Shown here: in pieces, positions 1 through 7,556 of the stretch | How the letters are laid out: the number at the start of each line of letters is the position of its first letter | How positions within the stretch are numbered: the stretch's first letter is position 1 | Assembly: GCF_918698115.1 (NCBI RefSeq) | Contig: NZ_CAKKLV010000005.1 | Span: 186,001-250,000 of the forward strand | Direction: 5' to 3' | DNA length: 64,000 nucleotides | DNA from: Peribacillus sp. Bi96 | GTDB lineage: Bacteria > Bacillota > Bacilli > Bacillales > DSM-1321 | The notes under the pieces: model-generated | What the model saw: only the letters and a program-made list of their open reading frames with translations | Databases searched by the model: none | What the model was told of the DNA's origin: nothing | Program-made: the position numbers and the translations under genes

Positions 1-247
1 CGAGTCCGATCATCACTACTAACCAAATACCGGATATCCCAAACTGATAACCTAACTTTGCTGTTCCAAGTGTAGAAGCGCCCCCTAATATCACAGCAGC
101 CAAACAGGATAAATACATAAAATGACCGAGATTACGCCCTGCTACAATGAAATCATCTGCTGTTTTTGCCCGTCTAGATCCAATTACTCCCACTATGATT
201 AAAACAGAAAAGTATAGAATCATGATCGATATATCCAAAATATGCAT
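1..247 (-). CDS. Sodium:solute symporter (SSS family), N-terminal part, cut by window edge
   Basis: The first 82 codons of a membrane transporter whose remainder lies beyond the window. The ATG at 247 follows an AAAAGGAGATG ribosome site. The visible part has an N-terminal hydrophobic helix, then SRRAKTADDFIVAGRNLG, the typical loop after helix 1 of Na+/solute symporters, then a second hydrophobic stretch rich in Gly and Ala. It lies about 100 bp downstream of the ureohydrolase gene on the same strand, so it is probably co-transcribed from the sigma-54 promoter at 1426-1443. It would import the guanidino substrate. Family is fairly sure; substrate is inferred. Confidence 0.8.
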   Translation of the reverse strand, partial: MHILDISIMILYFSVLIIVGVIGSRRAKTADDFIVAGRNLGHFMYLSCLAAVILGGASTLGTAKLGYQFGISGIWLVVMIGL

Positions 248-307
248 GTACACATCTCCTTTTAAGGTTGTTTTATTTTATATCCCTTTTTTTGTTAAAA
301 GATGGAA

Positions 308-334
308 GGAAGAGGTTTTTCTCCAACCCCTTCC
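308..334 (-). terminator. Hairpin between ureohydrolase and symporter genes
   Basis: Inverted repeat GGAAGGGGTT / AACCTCTTCC (minus strand) with one mismatch and a 7-base loop. The following tract is only weakly T-rich, so this may be a partial terminator or mRNA-stabilising hairpin that tunes symporter expression relative to the enzyme. Confidence 0.35.
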
Positions 335-347
335 ACTTGAATGAAAA

Positions 348-1346
348 CTAGTTGTTAAGCTGCATTTCCAAATCTTCCACTTTCTGTTTCCCCTCCAGTT
401 TTCCTTTTTTGGCGAGAGCGATTAGTGTAATGAATTCATAGACAATATTAGCCGCGGCGGCAGCGGTGATTTGTCCATGATCGTATGCAGGTAAAACCTC
501 AACAAGATCGAATCCGACAAAATTTATATTCGTCAATCCTCTTACAAAGCTTAAAGCATCATCAATGCTGGCCCCTGAAACTTCCGGTGTCCCCGTTCCC
601 GGTGCATAAACGGGATCTAAAAAATCAATATCAAAAGATAAAAAGACAGGGCCGTCCGCAACTCGCTCGTGAATGACCTCTAGCATTTTTTCGACACCGA
701 TTCGTTTATAATCGTTCGTCGTATAAACACCCAAGCCTAAATCCCGAGCGTCCTGAAGGTCTTCCGGCCCGTACAGACCGCCCCTCATACCAATTTGGAG
801 AGATCGCGATACATCGATGAGACCCTCTTCTATTGCGCGGCGAAAAACGGTTCCATGATTGTACTTTTGATCGAAATAACTATCCCACGTATCTGAGTGA
901 GCATCGAATTGAAGCAGGGCAACCGGTCCATGTTTTTTTGCGATTGCACGCAGCTCCCCTAGAGTGATAGAATGATCGCCTCCTAATGAAATGGGAATGA
1001 TCCCTTTTTCAATGACAGGAGTAAGCTCTTCCTCGATCTTTTTATACGTTTCTGAAATATAGCCCGGTATGATCGGAATATCCCCATAATCAATCCCTGA
1101 TATATAATCAAAAATATTAATATCTTGTTCTGGATTATAAGGGCGTAAAAGGATGGAAAAATCGCGAATGGCTTCCGGTCCGAATCTCGCACCCGTTCTA
1201 AATGATTGCCCGGAATCAAATGGAATACCCGTAATGACAAAATCCATATGTTCATCTACCTGTTCAACAAATGGAAGCCGCATGAACGTACGAACTCCGC
1301 AAAAGCGGGGCGATTTGAATGAGTCTTTCGGTTGATACTTCATCAT
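348..1346 (-). CDS. Agmatinase/guanidinobutyrase-like ureohydrolase
   Basis: Arginase-family, Mn-dependent ureohydrolase of 332 aa that would release urea from a guanidino compound such as agmatine or 4-guanidinobutyrate. Metal-binding motifs are complete: GGDHS (His about residue 125), DAHSDTWD (Asp 148, His 150, Asp 152) and SFDIDFLDP (Asp 239, Asp 241). The ATG at 1346 is chosen because TAGGAGGATG lies just upstream; an in-frame ATG at 1376 has no ribosome site. It is first in a minus-strand operon with a symporter and is driven by a sigma-54 promoter, with its activator gene divergent. Substrate cannot be decided from sequence. Pseudomonas guanidino-acid operons have the same enzyme/transporter/activator grouping. 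Confidence 0.9.
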   Translation of the reverse strand: MMKYQPKDSFKSPRFCGVRTFMRLPFVEQVDEHMDFVITGIPFDSGQSFRTGARFGPEAIRDFSILLRPYNPEQDINIFDYISGIDYGDIPIIPGYISETYKKIEEELTPVIEKGIIPISLGGDHSITLGELRAIAKKHGPVALLQFDAHSDTWDSYFDQKYNHGTVFRRAIEEGLIDVSRSLQIGMRGGLYGPEDLQDARDLGLGVYTTNDYKRIGVEKMLEVIHERVADGPVFLSFDIDFLDPVYAPGTGTPEVSGASIDDALSFVRGLTNINFVGFDLVEVLPAYDHGQITAAAAANIVYEFITLIALAKKGKLEGKQKVEDLEMQLNN

Positions 1347-1425
1347 GTTACATCCTCCTAAATTTTCTTTATTCATTCCAAAGCTTTGAATAAGCGTTCG
1401 GAATTTTTAATCATACCTTTTACTT

Positions 1426-1443
1426 AAGCAAGATTCGCGCCAA
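1426..1443 (-). promoter_or_regulatory. Sigma-54 (-24/-12) promoter for the ureohydrolase operon
   Basis: Reads TTGGCGCGAATCTTGCTT on the minus strand. The invariant GG and GC are separated by exactly 10 bases, as sigma-54 requires. It lies about 80 bp upstream of the ureohydrolase start and opposite an enhancer-binding-protein gene. Confidence 0.85.
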
Positions 1444-1490
1444 CTATTTCCCTGCCATTAATGAGGATTGTCGTTATCCTTTTACATCAT

Positions 1491-1510
1491 TTGATTAAAA
1501 ACTTAATCAA
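1491..1510. promoter_or_regulatory. Dyad: likely upstream activating site for the sigma-54 activator
   Basis: Perfect inverted repeat TTGATTAA-N4-TTAATCAA about 50 bp upstream of the -24 element. Two further TTGATT-like half sites follow at about 1521-1560. Probably bound by the divergent PAS-AAA-HTH protein, so it may also autoregulate that gene. Confidence 0.65.
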
Positions 1511-1602
1511 TTTCATATTTTTTGATTTAATTTTTGATTATTCCGACTTTTTGATTTATATTTTAATTAAGCAATATCCCTATATCCAAAGGAGTGGAAT
1601 TC

Positions 1603-3006
1603 ATGTACGACGGAATGCTCGAGGAAGAATTAAATAAGATCATTGAAACATCGAATAATAACATCCTCATTACCGATCAGGATGGAATCATTCTGTATTC
1701 CAATCCAAAGCTTTGGGAGATTTATGGTATGGAAAGTGACTCTTACATCGGAAAATCCGTCTATCAATTAGAAAAAGAAGGACTTCTAACTCCTTCCATT
1801 AACGCACTGGTTTTAAAAGAAAAGAAAGCGCAGCGGATCATGCAACAAACAAAAACGGGTCATGTTGTCATGTCGACAGGCTATCCCATTTTTAATAAGG
1901 AAGGCATTCTCGTTAGGGTAATCAGCTATGGTCAGGATCAAACCGAGATCCTGCAATTGCAAGATCAATTTGCGCAATTACAACGAAAGGTAAAGGGCTA
2001 TCAAACGGAAGTCGAGGATTTAAGAGAAAAGGAATTGGATTACCATGACATGAATGCTAGAAGTTATGAAACAAAGCATCTCTTAAAAACGATCCATAAT
2101 GTTGCAAAAACCGATGCGACGATTCTCTTATTAGGACCATCTGGTGTAGGGAAAAGTACATTTGCTCGCGCCGTTCATGATCAGAGCAACCGAAAGAAAG
2201 AACCTTTTATTGAAGTGAATTGCAGCACGATACCTGATAGCTTGTTCGAATCAGAAATATTCGGCTATGAACCTGGTTCATTTACAGGGGCAAACAAACA
2301 AGGACGGCAGGGCCTGATTGAACAGGCTGATAGCGGAACTCTTTTCTTAGATGAAATCGGGGAACTCCCACTTGCCATGCAAGCCAAATTACTGAATGTA
2401 TTGCAGGAAAAAAAGATAAAGCGTATCGGTGGAAAAAAAGAAAACCATATTAATTTCCGTCTGGTTGCCGCAACAAATCAAGATTTAAAGAAAATGGTAA
2501 GTGAAGGCAAGTTTAGGCTAGACTTATATTATCGATTGAATGTGATTCCCATCCAAATTCCGGCTCTACATGAACGTAAAGAAGATATACCTCTCTTAAT
2601 ACAGCATTACTTACAGAAGATCAATGATAAATACCGGAAATTTAAAAAATTCCATCCAACGACTTATGAAGTATTGACTCATTATAATTGGCCAGGAAAT
2701 ATTCGAGAATTAGAAAACTTAATTGAACGATTAATCCTCACAATTGAAGAAACCAATATATATCCTGATCACCTTCCCCAATCCATCACTGGGCAAATGG
2801 AACAGCCTGAAGATTCCACTTTCCTTGAAATCGAACAGGAATGTGAGGAGAAATTCGATTTAAAGCAGACACTGGAAAAAATTGAAATGCAACTGATTGC
2901 AAAAGCATGGAAACAATGTAAAACCACATACGAAATGGCAGATCATTTGGGAATCAGTCAGCCAACAGTCATCTATAAATTAAAGAAATACAAAAAATAT
3001 TTTTAG
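1603..3006 (+). CDS. Sigma-54-dependent activator, PAS-AAA+-HTH
   Basis: Enhancer-binding protein of 467 aa that would activate sigma-54 RNA polymerase for the divergent ureohydrolase operon. Order: N-terminal PAS domain (about 10-120, ligand or redox sensing), a short coiled-coil linker, an AAA+ domain with Walker A GPSGVGKST, Walker B GTLFLDEIGE, sensor AATNQ and the arginine finger region, then a Fis-like HTH (DHLGISQPTVIYKLKK). The sigma-54 contact loop reads GSFTGA instead of GAFTGA. The ATG at 1603 is chosen because AAAGGAG sits 7-8 bases upstream; the GTG at 1594 lies inside that site. Similar in plan to RocR but with a PAS sensor. Confidence 0.92.
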   Translation: MYDGMLEEELNKIIETSNNNILITDQDGIILYSNPKLWEIYGMESDSYIGKSVYQLEKEGLLTPSINALVLKEKKAQRIMQQTKTGHVVMSTGYPIFNKEGILVRVISYGQDQTEILQLQDQFAQLQRKVKGYQTEVEDLREKELDYHDMNARSYETKHLLKTIHNVAKTDATILLLGPSGVGKSTFARAVHDQSNRKKEPFIEVNCSTIPDSLFESEIFGYEPGSFTGANKQGRQGLIEQADSGTLFLDEIGELPLAMQAKLLNVLQEKKIKRIGGKKENHINFRLVAATNQDLKKMVSEGKFRLDLYYRLNVIPIQIPALHERKEDIPLLIQHYLQKINDKYRKFKKFHPTTYEVLTHYNWPGNIRELENLIERLILTIEETNIYPDHLPQSITGQMEQPEDSTFLEIEQECEEKFDLKQTLEKIEMQLIAKAWKQCKTTYEMADHLGISQPTVIYKLKKYKKYF

Positions 3007-3300
3007 ATTCGGCTTGAGGTCCCCTCGAAACCATGCATGGACCTTGGCTTTTAGTAATAGTTACCATTCAAGCTAAGGGCGATTATAAAACTATGTATGC
3101 TCGCGGTCAAAATACTTCAATCGATAAAAAAATCCATATTCAAGTTGAATGGGATTCACAAATATCACATTTCCATATTATTAATGTTAAAGCTTACATT
3201 AATTCAAACGAATGATTGTAAGTGATGCCCCTTCCCTACCTGTTAAAACAACGGTAGCCAAAAATAAATCAGGTTTTTTTAATTATTTTTCACATACAAA

Positions 3301-3324
3301 AAGGCTCCCATAAAAGGAAGCCTT
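3301..3324 (-). terminator. Rho-independent terminator, minus strand
   Basis: AAGGCTTCC / GGGAGCCTT stem with a short loop, followed by TTTTTG on the minus strand. No gene was found immediately upstream of it. Confidence 0.6.
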
Positions 3325-3579
3325 CATTTACTAACATGGCAATCTTGCCGAAAATTTTTATGCATTCAAGCTTTTTTCCTTGTAAACACTTTTTTTCGGA
3401 TTTTTTATAATATTCTATCTTCTTCGCACTTTAAAACATGGATGGGTATGGAAATGGACTAGAAATTCAATTAATGTTTTTTCGACAAGTGATTACCTCT
3501 TCGTGTAATCGAAATCCCAGCTAAGATATAAACATATAAACCAATCTTGGTTCTATATGAACTAACCACTACTTTAAAG

Positions 3580-3595
3580 ATATCGTTAACGATAT
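3580..3595. promoter_or_regulatory. 16-bp perfect palindrome, possible operator
   Basis: ATATCGTTAACGATAT is self-complementary over 16 bp. It resembles LacI/GntR-type operators but has no recognisable target gene beside it. Confidence 0.3.
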
Positions 3596-3781
3596 TTTTG
3601 AATATTAATATTTCTTGTCTTAATGGACTTTGGCATTGGTATTCCAGCTATTCTTAGAGCTACGCCCCTTTAATTTCTAAACGATCTTCCTGTCTCCATT
3701 CTAAAAAACAAAAGATATTTTACTATACCAACAGACTAGGAATTACATAACCTATTCCGAGATGAATTCATCAACAAAAAG

Positions 3782-3802
3782 AGGCACCCATAATGGGAGC
3801 CT
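3782..3802 (-). terminator. Rho-independent terminator, minus strand
   Basis: AGGCTCCCAT / ATGGGTGCCT hairpin followed by CTTTTTG on the minus strand. Similar to the hairpin at 3301-3324. Confidence 0.6.
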
Positions 3803-4048
3803 GAATTTTAGTGAAGGTAAAGCTATTGTATGTGAACCGCCACGATTCCGCTTCTCTATGCGGCACGATAATTGAAATGACGATAACCACTTTTTTTCAC
3901 CATCCTTCCTCTCCATGACCCCTTCCCTGTTTCACCACTTTGTCTGCATTGCCATCTTATCAATCGAGACAGCTCCAATTGTCAATAATTGAAGTTTTTC
4001 ATAAGGGCCCTCTCGGAATTAAAACTAAAATGCCAAAACAAAATAAAA

Positions 4049-4084
4049 ATGAATCAGGAAGTTATACAGCTCTTCCTGATTCAT
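4049..4084 (-). terminator. Strong terminator behind the 4101-4229 gene
   Basis: Perfect 13-bp stem ATGAATCAGGAAG / CTTCCTGATTCAT with a 10-base loop. On the minus strand it is followed by a T-rich run. It lies 16 bp downstream of the small gene's stop codon. Confidence 0.85.
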
Positions 4085-4100
4085 CTTTTATTTTCTTTGA

Positions 4101-4229
4101 TTACTTTTTATCTTTACGACTTTTGGGAACATAGTCATTCAGTTTGTTAAATAAAGAAGTAATGTAGGAGTTGAGTTCGAATCGATCCTCCTGAACAAAT
4201 TCTGCTAACGACACTCCATTCTTTTTCAT
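4101..4229 (-). CDS. Small charged protein of unknown function (42 aa)
   Basis: Unrecognised small protein starting MKKNGVSLAEFVQEDRFELN and ending in a Lys/Arg/Asp-rich tail. The start at 4229 is chosen for the strong AAAAGGGGG site 7 bases upstream; the frame stays open to an ATG at 4301, which would give 66 aa with a poor ribosome site. A sigma-A promoter with a cre-like site (4361-4389) and a strong terminator frame it as a monocistronic unit, which argues that it is real. No function can be assigned. Confidence 0.6.
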   Translation of the reverse strand: MKKNGVSLAEFVQEDRFELNSYITSLFNKLNDYVPKSRKDKK

Positions 4230-4360
4230 TTCTTTTCCCCCTTTTAGCATTTCATCCTGATGCATAAACCTTTTGCCTCTTATGCCTATAGCTTTTGACA
4301 TTGGCGCCCTTACATTAAAAATCTCTTGGATCTTCTCTCCGTCGTTCTCTTTATCTGACT

Positions 4361-4389
4361 ATTATACAAGAAAGCGCTTACAATGTAAA
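4361..4389 (-). promoter_or_regulatory. Sigma-A promoter with embedded cre-like site
   Basis: Minus strand TTTACA-N17-TATAAT. The spacer holds TGTAAGCGCTTTCT (4369-4382), matching the catabolite-responsive element consensus at all but one defined position. CcpA binding there would repress the small gene downstream. Confidence 0.65.
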
Positions 4390-4546
4390 ATATTATAATA
4401 CTATAGATTCCTATTAACGAAGAATGTTTCAGCTAAAAAAATTTCATCTTCATCTTACATATATTATCAAGCTTCACTGGCTTTTCGTGCACGGGAGCTT
4501 TTCGTTTACATCATAACTACTTGTCTTTTTTGCAGTGTGCAAAATT

Positions 4547-4726
4547 TCATGAAATGCTCTTCAATATTTCAGTTAAACGTATGAACTCTTCCTTATCACG
4601 ATTCTTCAATGAGTCATCGATGGCTTTTTCGATTTGTGCTTTTCGGTAATCACTAAGCGCCTTTTTTAAAACCATCTCAGCCATCTCTTCAGGTTCCAGT
4701 GATGTTCCAGGCAATTGCTTCTCCAT
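4547..4726 (-). CDS. IDEAL-domain-like small protein (59 aa)
   Basis: Begins MEKQLPGTSLEPEEMAEMVL and contains QIEKAIDDSLKNRDKEEFIR followed by LTEILKS. That pattern (ID-x-SL-x-x-RD-x3-F-x-x-L-x3-L) matches the IDEAL helical motif found in small Bacillus proteins and in regulatory proteins such as YpiB. AAGGAG lies 10 bases before the ATG at 4726. Monocistronic. Probably a protein-protein adaptor; the partner is unknown. Confidence 0.75.
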   Translation of the reverse strand: MEKQLPGTSLEPEEMAEMVLKKALSDYRKAQIEKAIDDSLKNRDKEEFIRLTEILKSIS

Positions 4727-5207
4727 ACGAAACCAACTCCTTAACCTTTTTTCTATTATACTAAGTAACTTGGAGATTATTATCTATTTATTAAAATGTT
4801 ATCCTTTCCACTTTTTTCATTTCCTTATTCACATGATTCCCACATCGCCACTCTTCTATACATAAAAAATACTAAATGATCAAATTGAATCTTATGATCC
4901 TCAGGAGTTAAAACTTTTTCCTTTTACTTAAAACTACACTTATTTTATCCGTGAGCGCTGATCTCATTTTTCCATTACTTTAGAATTAATTATATTCCAA
5001 TACAGGTGAAATAAGCTATGTTAAACGTTTCATTTTTTCAGAAAAATCAGATATATATTGACGGATATGGATAACCTCTCTAAAATAATCTAAATAATCC
5101 ATTTTTTTACTTATATTCACCAGCCATCCATTTTGTTCATGTAAATGTACACTCTTCGATGTAAGCGTTTTTTTACAAATGAAAACAATATTAAAGGAGC
5201 ATTTCCC
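4727..5207. other. Intergenic region, nothing assigned
   Basis: About 480 bp of AT-rich sequence between the IDEAL-like gene and the MHS transporter. It must hold their promoters, but I see no clear gene or strong hairpin. Confidence 0.5.
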
Positions 5208-6506
5208 ATGAAAAAAAGCCGAGTTCTTTTCGCTAGTTTAGCTGGTTCCGTTATTGAGTGGTATGATTTCTATTTATATGGGACAGCGACGGGATTAGTT
5301 TTTACAACACTATTCTTCCCCAATCAAGATCCAGCGATATCACTTCTTCTTGCCTTTGTCACTTTCGGGGCAGGTTACGCGGCCCGTCCAATCGGGAGCA
5401 TCCTATTCGGACATATGGGTGATCGCATTGGACGGAAGGCGGCACTCATGTTCACCCTCATTGGTATGGGCGGAAGTTCAATGCTTATCGGGGTTCTGCC
5501 CACCTATGCCCAGGTTGGTCTGGCAGCCCCCGCCATCTTGGTGGTGCTGAGATTGATTCAAGGGATTTCCTTGGGAGGTGAATGGGGCGGGGCCATCCTA
5601 TTGGCAACGGAATCTGCCCCAAAGGGGGTCCGTGGGTTATATGGATCCATTCCCCAACTAGGGGTACCCATTGGTTTAGTTGCCGGTTCGTTCAGCCTTA
5701 CCCTTATTAGTTCTTTGACTACCGATGCCCAATTTTTATCTTGGGGTTGGCGGATTCCTTTCCTTTTAAGTGGTGTACTGATCGCATTGGCAATCTGGGT
5801 AAGGAGTGGAATTGAAGAAACGGAAGAATTTCAAGCGCAGAAAGATAGCGGTGATCTTGCGAAGATTCCCATTATTGACACGTTGAAGCATGATTGGAGA
5901 AGTGTAATGCAGGTGATCGGACTAAAAATCGGGGACGGGTTCTTCAATGTATTCATCATGTCCTATGTTCTCGTCTTTACCACAATGTATTTTGGATATT
6001 CACGAGATTCAGCCCTGACCGCTTTAACGATTGGCTGCGCTACAATGCTCATTACCATTCCCGTCATTGGTTACATTTCTGATTTCATCGGTCGAAAAAT
6101 CATCTATGTGTGTGGCCTGATACTCCTTTTCGTCTTGTCTATCCCCTACTTCACTATGATCGGACAAGGGATAGGCTGGTTCTACTTTATGCAGGCAGTT
6201 GTACTCGGCGTTGTTTGGGGAGCGATTTTTTCTACACAAGGAACATTATTCTCAGAGCTCTTTCCAGCAAAAGTCCGTTATACGGGATTATCTGTCGGAT
6301 ATCAGGTCGCGGCAGCCATTGCCGGTTTCGGTCCTCTCATTTGGACCACCATGGCGGATTCATATGGTCCATCCCCTTTGGTATTTGGCGGATTCATGAT
6401 GGCTGGTCTCGCAATCTCCCTAGCGCTTTGTCTATTAATACCGCAATCCAGTAGAATCATCGAAAAAGATCAAACTCTAAAACCCAACGAGCTGGATTTG
6501 AACTGA
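5208..6506 (+). CDS. MFS metabolite:H+ symporter (MHS family)
   Basis: Proton-coupled importer of 432 aa with about 12 membrane helices. It begins MKKSRVLFASLAGSVIEWYD, the hallmark helix 1 of metabolite:H+ symporters (ShiA/ProP/YhjE-like), and has the GHMGDRIGRK loop between helices 2 and 3 and a second half-repeat GYISDFIGRK. The ATG at 5208 follows TTAAAGGAGC. Monocistronic with a strong terminator. The substrate is probably a carboxylate or betaine-like solute, but no neighbour defines it. Confidence 0.88.
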   Translation: MKKSRVLFASLAGSVIEWYDFYLYGTATGLVFTTLFFPNQDPAISLLLAFVTFGAGYAARPIGSILFGHMGDRIGRKAALMFTLIGMGGSSMLIGVLPTYAQVGLAAPAILVVLRLIQGISLGGEWGGAILLATESAPKGVRGLYGSIPQLGVPIGLVAGSFSLTLISSLTTDAQFLSWGWRIPFLLSGVLIALAIWVRSGIEETEEFQAQKDSGDLAKIPIIDTLKHDWRSVMQVIGLKIGDGFFNVFIMSYVLVFTTMYFGYSRDSALTALTIGCATMLITIPVIGYISDFIGRKIIYVCGLILLFVLSIPYFTMIGQGIGWFYFMQAVVLGVVWGAIFSTQGTLFSELFPAKVRYTGLSVGYQVAAAIAGFGPLIWTTMADSYGPSPLVFGGFMMAGLAISLALCLLIPQSSRIIEKDQTLKPNELDLN

Positions 6507-6527
6507 TACTCAAACTATGAAATAAAT

Positions 6528-6576
6528 AAAACCATAGGCTGCATGTTCCCATCACCGGGATATGCAGCCTATGGTT
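6528..6576 (+). terminator. Terminator behind the MHS transporter
   Basis: Long inverted repeat AAACCATAGGCTGCAT ... ATGCAGCCTATGGTTT, 22 bp past the transporter stop. Confidence 0.85.
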
Positions 6577-6616
6577 TGTTAGAATGGCTTGAACATATTC
6601 AAATGCTTGTTAATCC

Positions 6617-7309
6617 TTAAACCTTACATCCTACAACCTCTAAAAGATCTGTCAGCTTGCTGATTTCATAGGTTGGCTTGATACCCGAATTATTATCCTT
6701 TTGATGGGGATTGTACCAGCATGTATCCATTCCATAATTCAATCCCCCCTGTATATCAGAGGTCAAGGAATCACCCACGATCAACGCTTTCGATTTTTCT
6801 GTAATCATTAACTTTGAAAATGCATAATCAAAAATCCCTCTTTCCGGCTTCTGAAACCCAGCCTCTTGGGAAACAATCAAATGCTCAAAAGTCTGGCAGA
6901 GAGGGGAACCCCCGATTCTTGCCGTCTGCACAGTCGTAAAGCCATTGGTGATAATCGCCAGCCGGCATCCTTCAAGATTCCTGCAAACTTCTGCAGCCCC
7001 TGGTACTAGGTGGATTTCCTTGCTCAAATATCTTAGATACGCTTGGCTGAACGCATCCGCATGGATTTTAAGCTCATGCTTCAGGAACAACCGTTTGAAT
7101 CTTTCCACTCCCAAATCTGTTAAATGAATAATGCCCTGTTCCAAATCTCTCCATAATACCCTACTGATTTCTTGATAACTTCCCTCATACTCCTCGACCC
7201 CTGTTGGCAACCCAAACTCTAGAAAGGTATTGTGCAGTGCCCTTTTTTCCGATATGCCAAAGTCTAGCAATGTATCATCCACATCAAAAAAGATAATCTC
7301 GTATTTCAT
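6617..7309 (-). CDS. HAD-superfamily hydrolase, YjjG-like nucleotidase
   Basis: Cytosolic Mg-dependent phosphatase of 230 aa. Motif I DVDDTLLDF (nucleophile Asp), motif II IITNG, motif III Lys in QKPERGIFDYA and motif IV GDSLTSDIQGG are all present, with a helical C1 cap. It best resembles YjjG/YfnB-type 5'-nucleotidases that clean up non-canonical pyrimidine nucleotides. The start at 7309 has TGGAGG upstream; the frame is open to 7321. Single gene. Confidence 0.85.
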   Translation of the reverse strand: MKYEIIFFDVDDTLLDFGISEKRALHNTFLEFGLPTGVEEYEGSYQEISRVLWRDLEQGIIHLTDLGVERFKRLFLKHELKIHADAFSQAYLRYLSKEIHLVPGAAEVCRNLEGCRLAIITNGFTTVQTARIGGSPLCQTFEHLIVSQEAGFQKPERGIFDYAFSKLMITEKSKALIVGDSLTSDIQGGLNYGMDTCWYNPHQKDNNSGIKPTYEISKLTDLLEVVGCKV

Positions 7310-7449
7310 CGCTGCCTCCAATAATCAGTTTAGTCCAACTTAACACAAATCTATTTTTTTCGTCACTACGTTCACACAGATAATGTCACTATCGTAAGGG
7401 TAAAAAGTGATTACTATCTGCTTCTCCATTTCTCTTTCATGCTTGGTCC

Positions 7450-7490
7450 ACTACAAAAAGGATAGCTTCATACGCTATCCTTTTTGTAGT
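7450..7490 (-). terminator. Bidirectional terminator
   Basis: Perfect 17-bp stem ACTACAAAAAGGATAGC / GCTATCCTTTTTGTAGT with a 7-base loop, downstream of the SSS symporter gene on the minus strand. Confidence 0.85.
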
Positions 7491-7556
7491 GCTTTGTATC
7501 ATTTTCAGAGGCTGCCTCCCTAGAGGGCTATAAACCTGGCACTTGCTTCCTAATGA

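Larger units (their letters stand above)
3007..4048. other. About 1 kb without a convincing gene
   Basis: No reading frame here has a ribosome site or recognisable family. It contains two minus-strand terminator hairpins (3301-3324 and 3782-3802), and a 16-bp perfect palindrome ATATCGTTAACGATAT at 3580-3595 that could be an operator. The hairpins suggest unannotated minus-strand transcripts or decayed genes. Confidence 0.5.

Noticed and set aside
3033..3215. Plus-strand frame of 60 codons
   Set aside because: No ribosome site, no recognisable family, and it lies in the 3' region of the activator gene.
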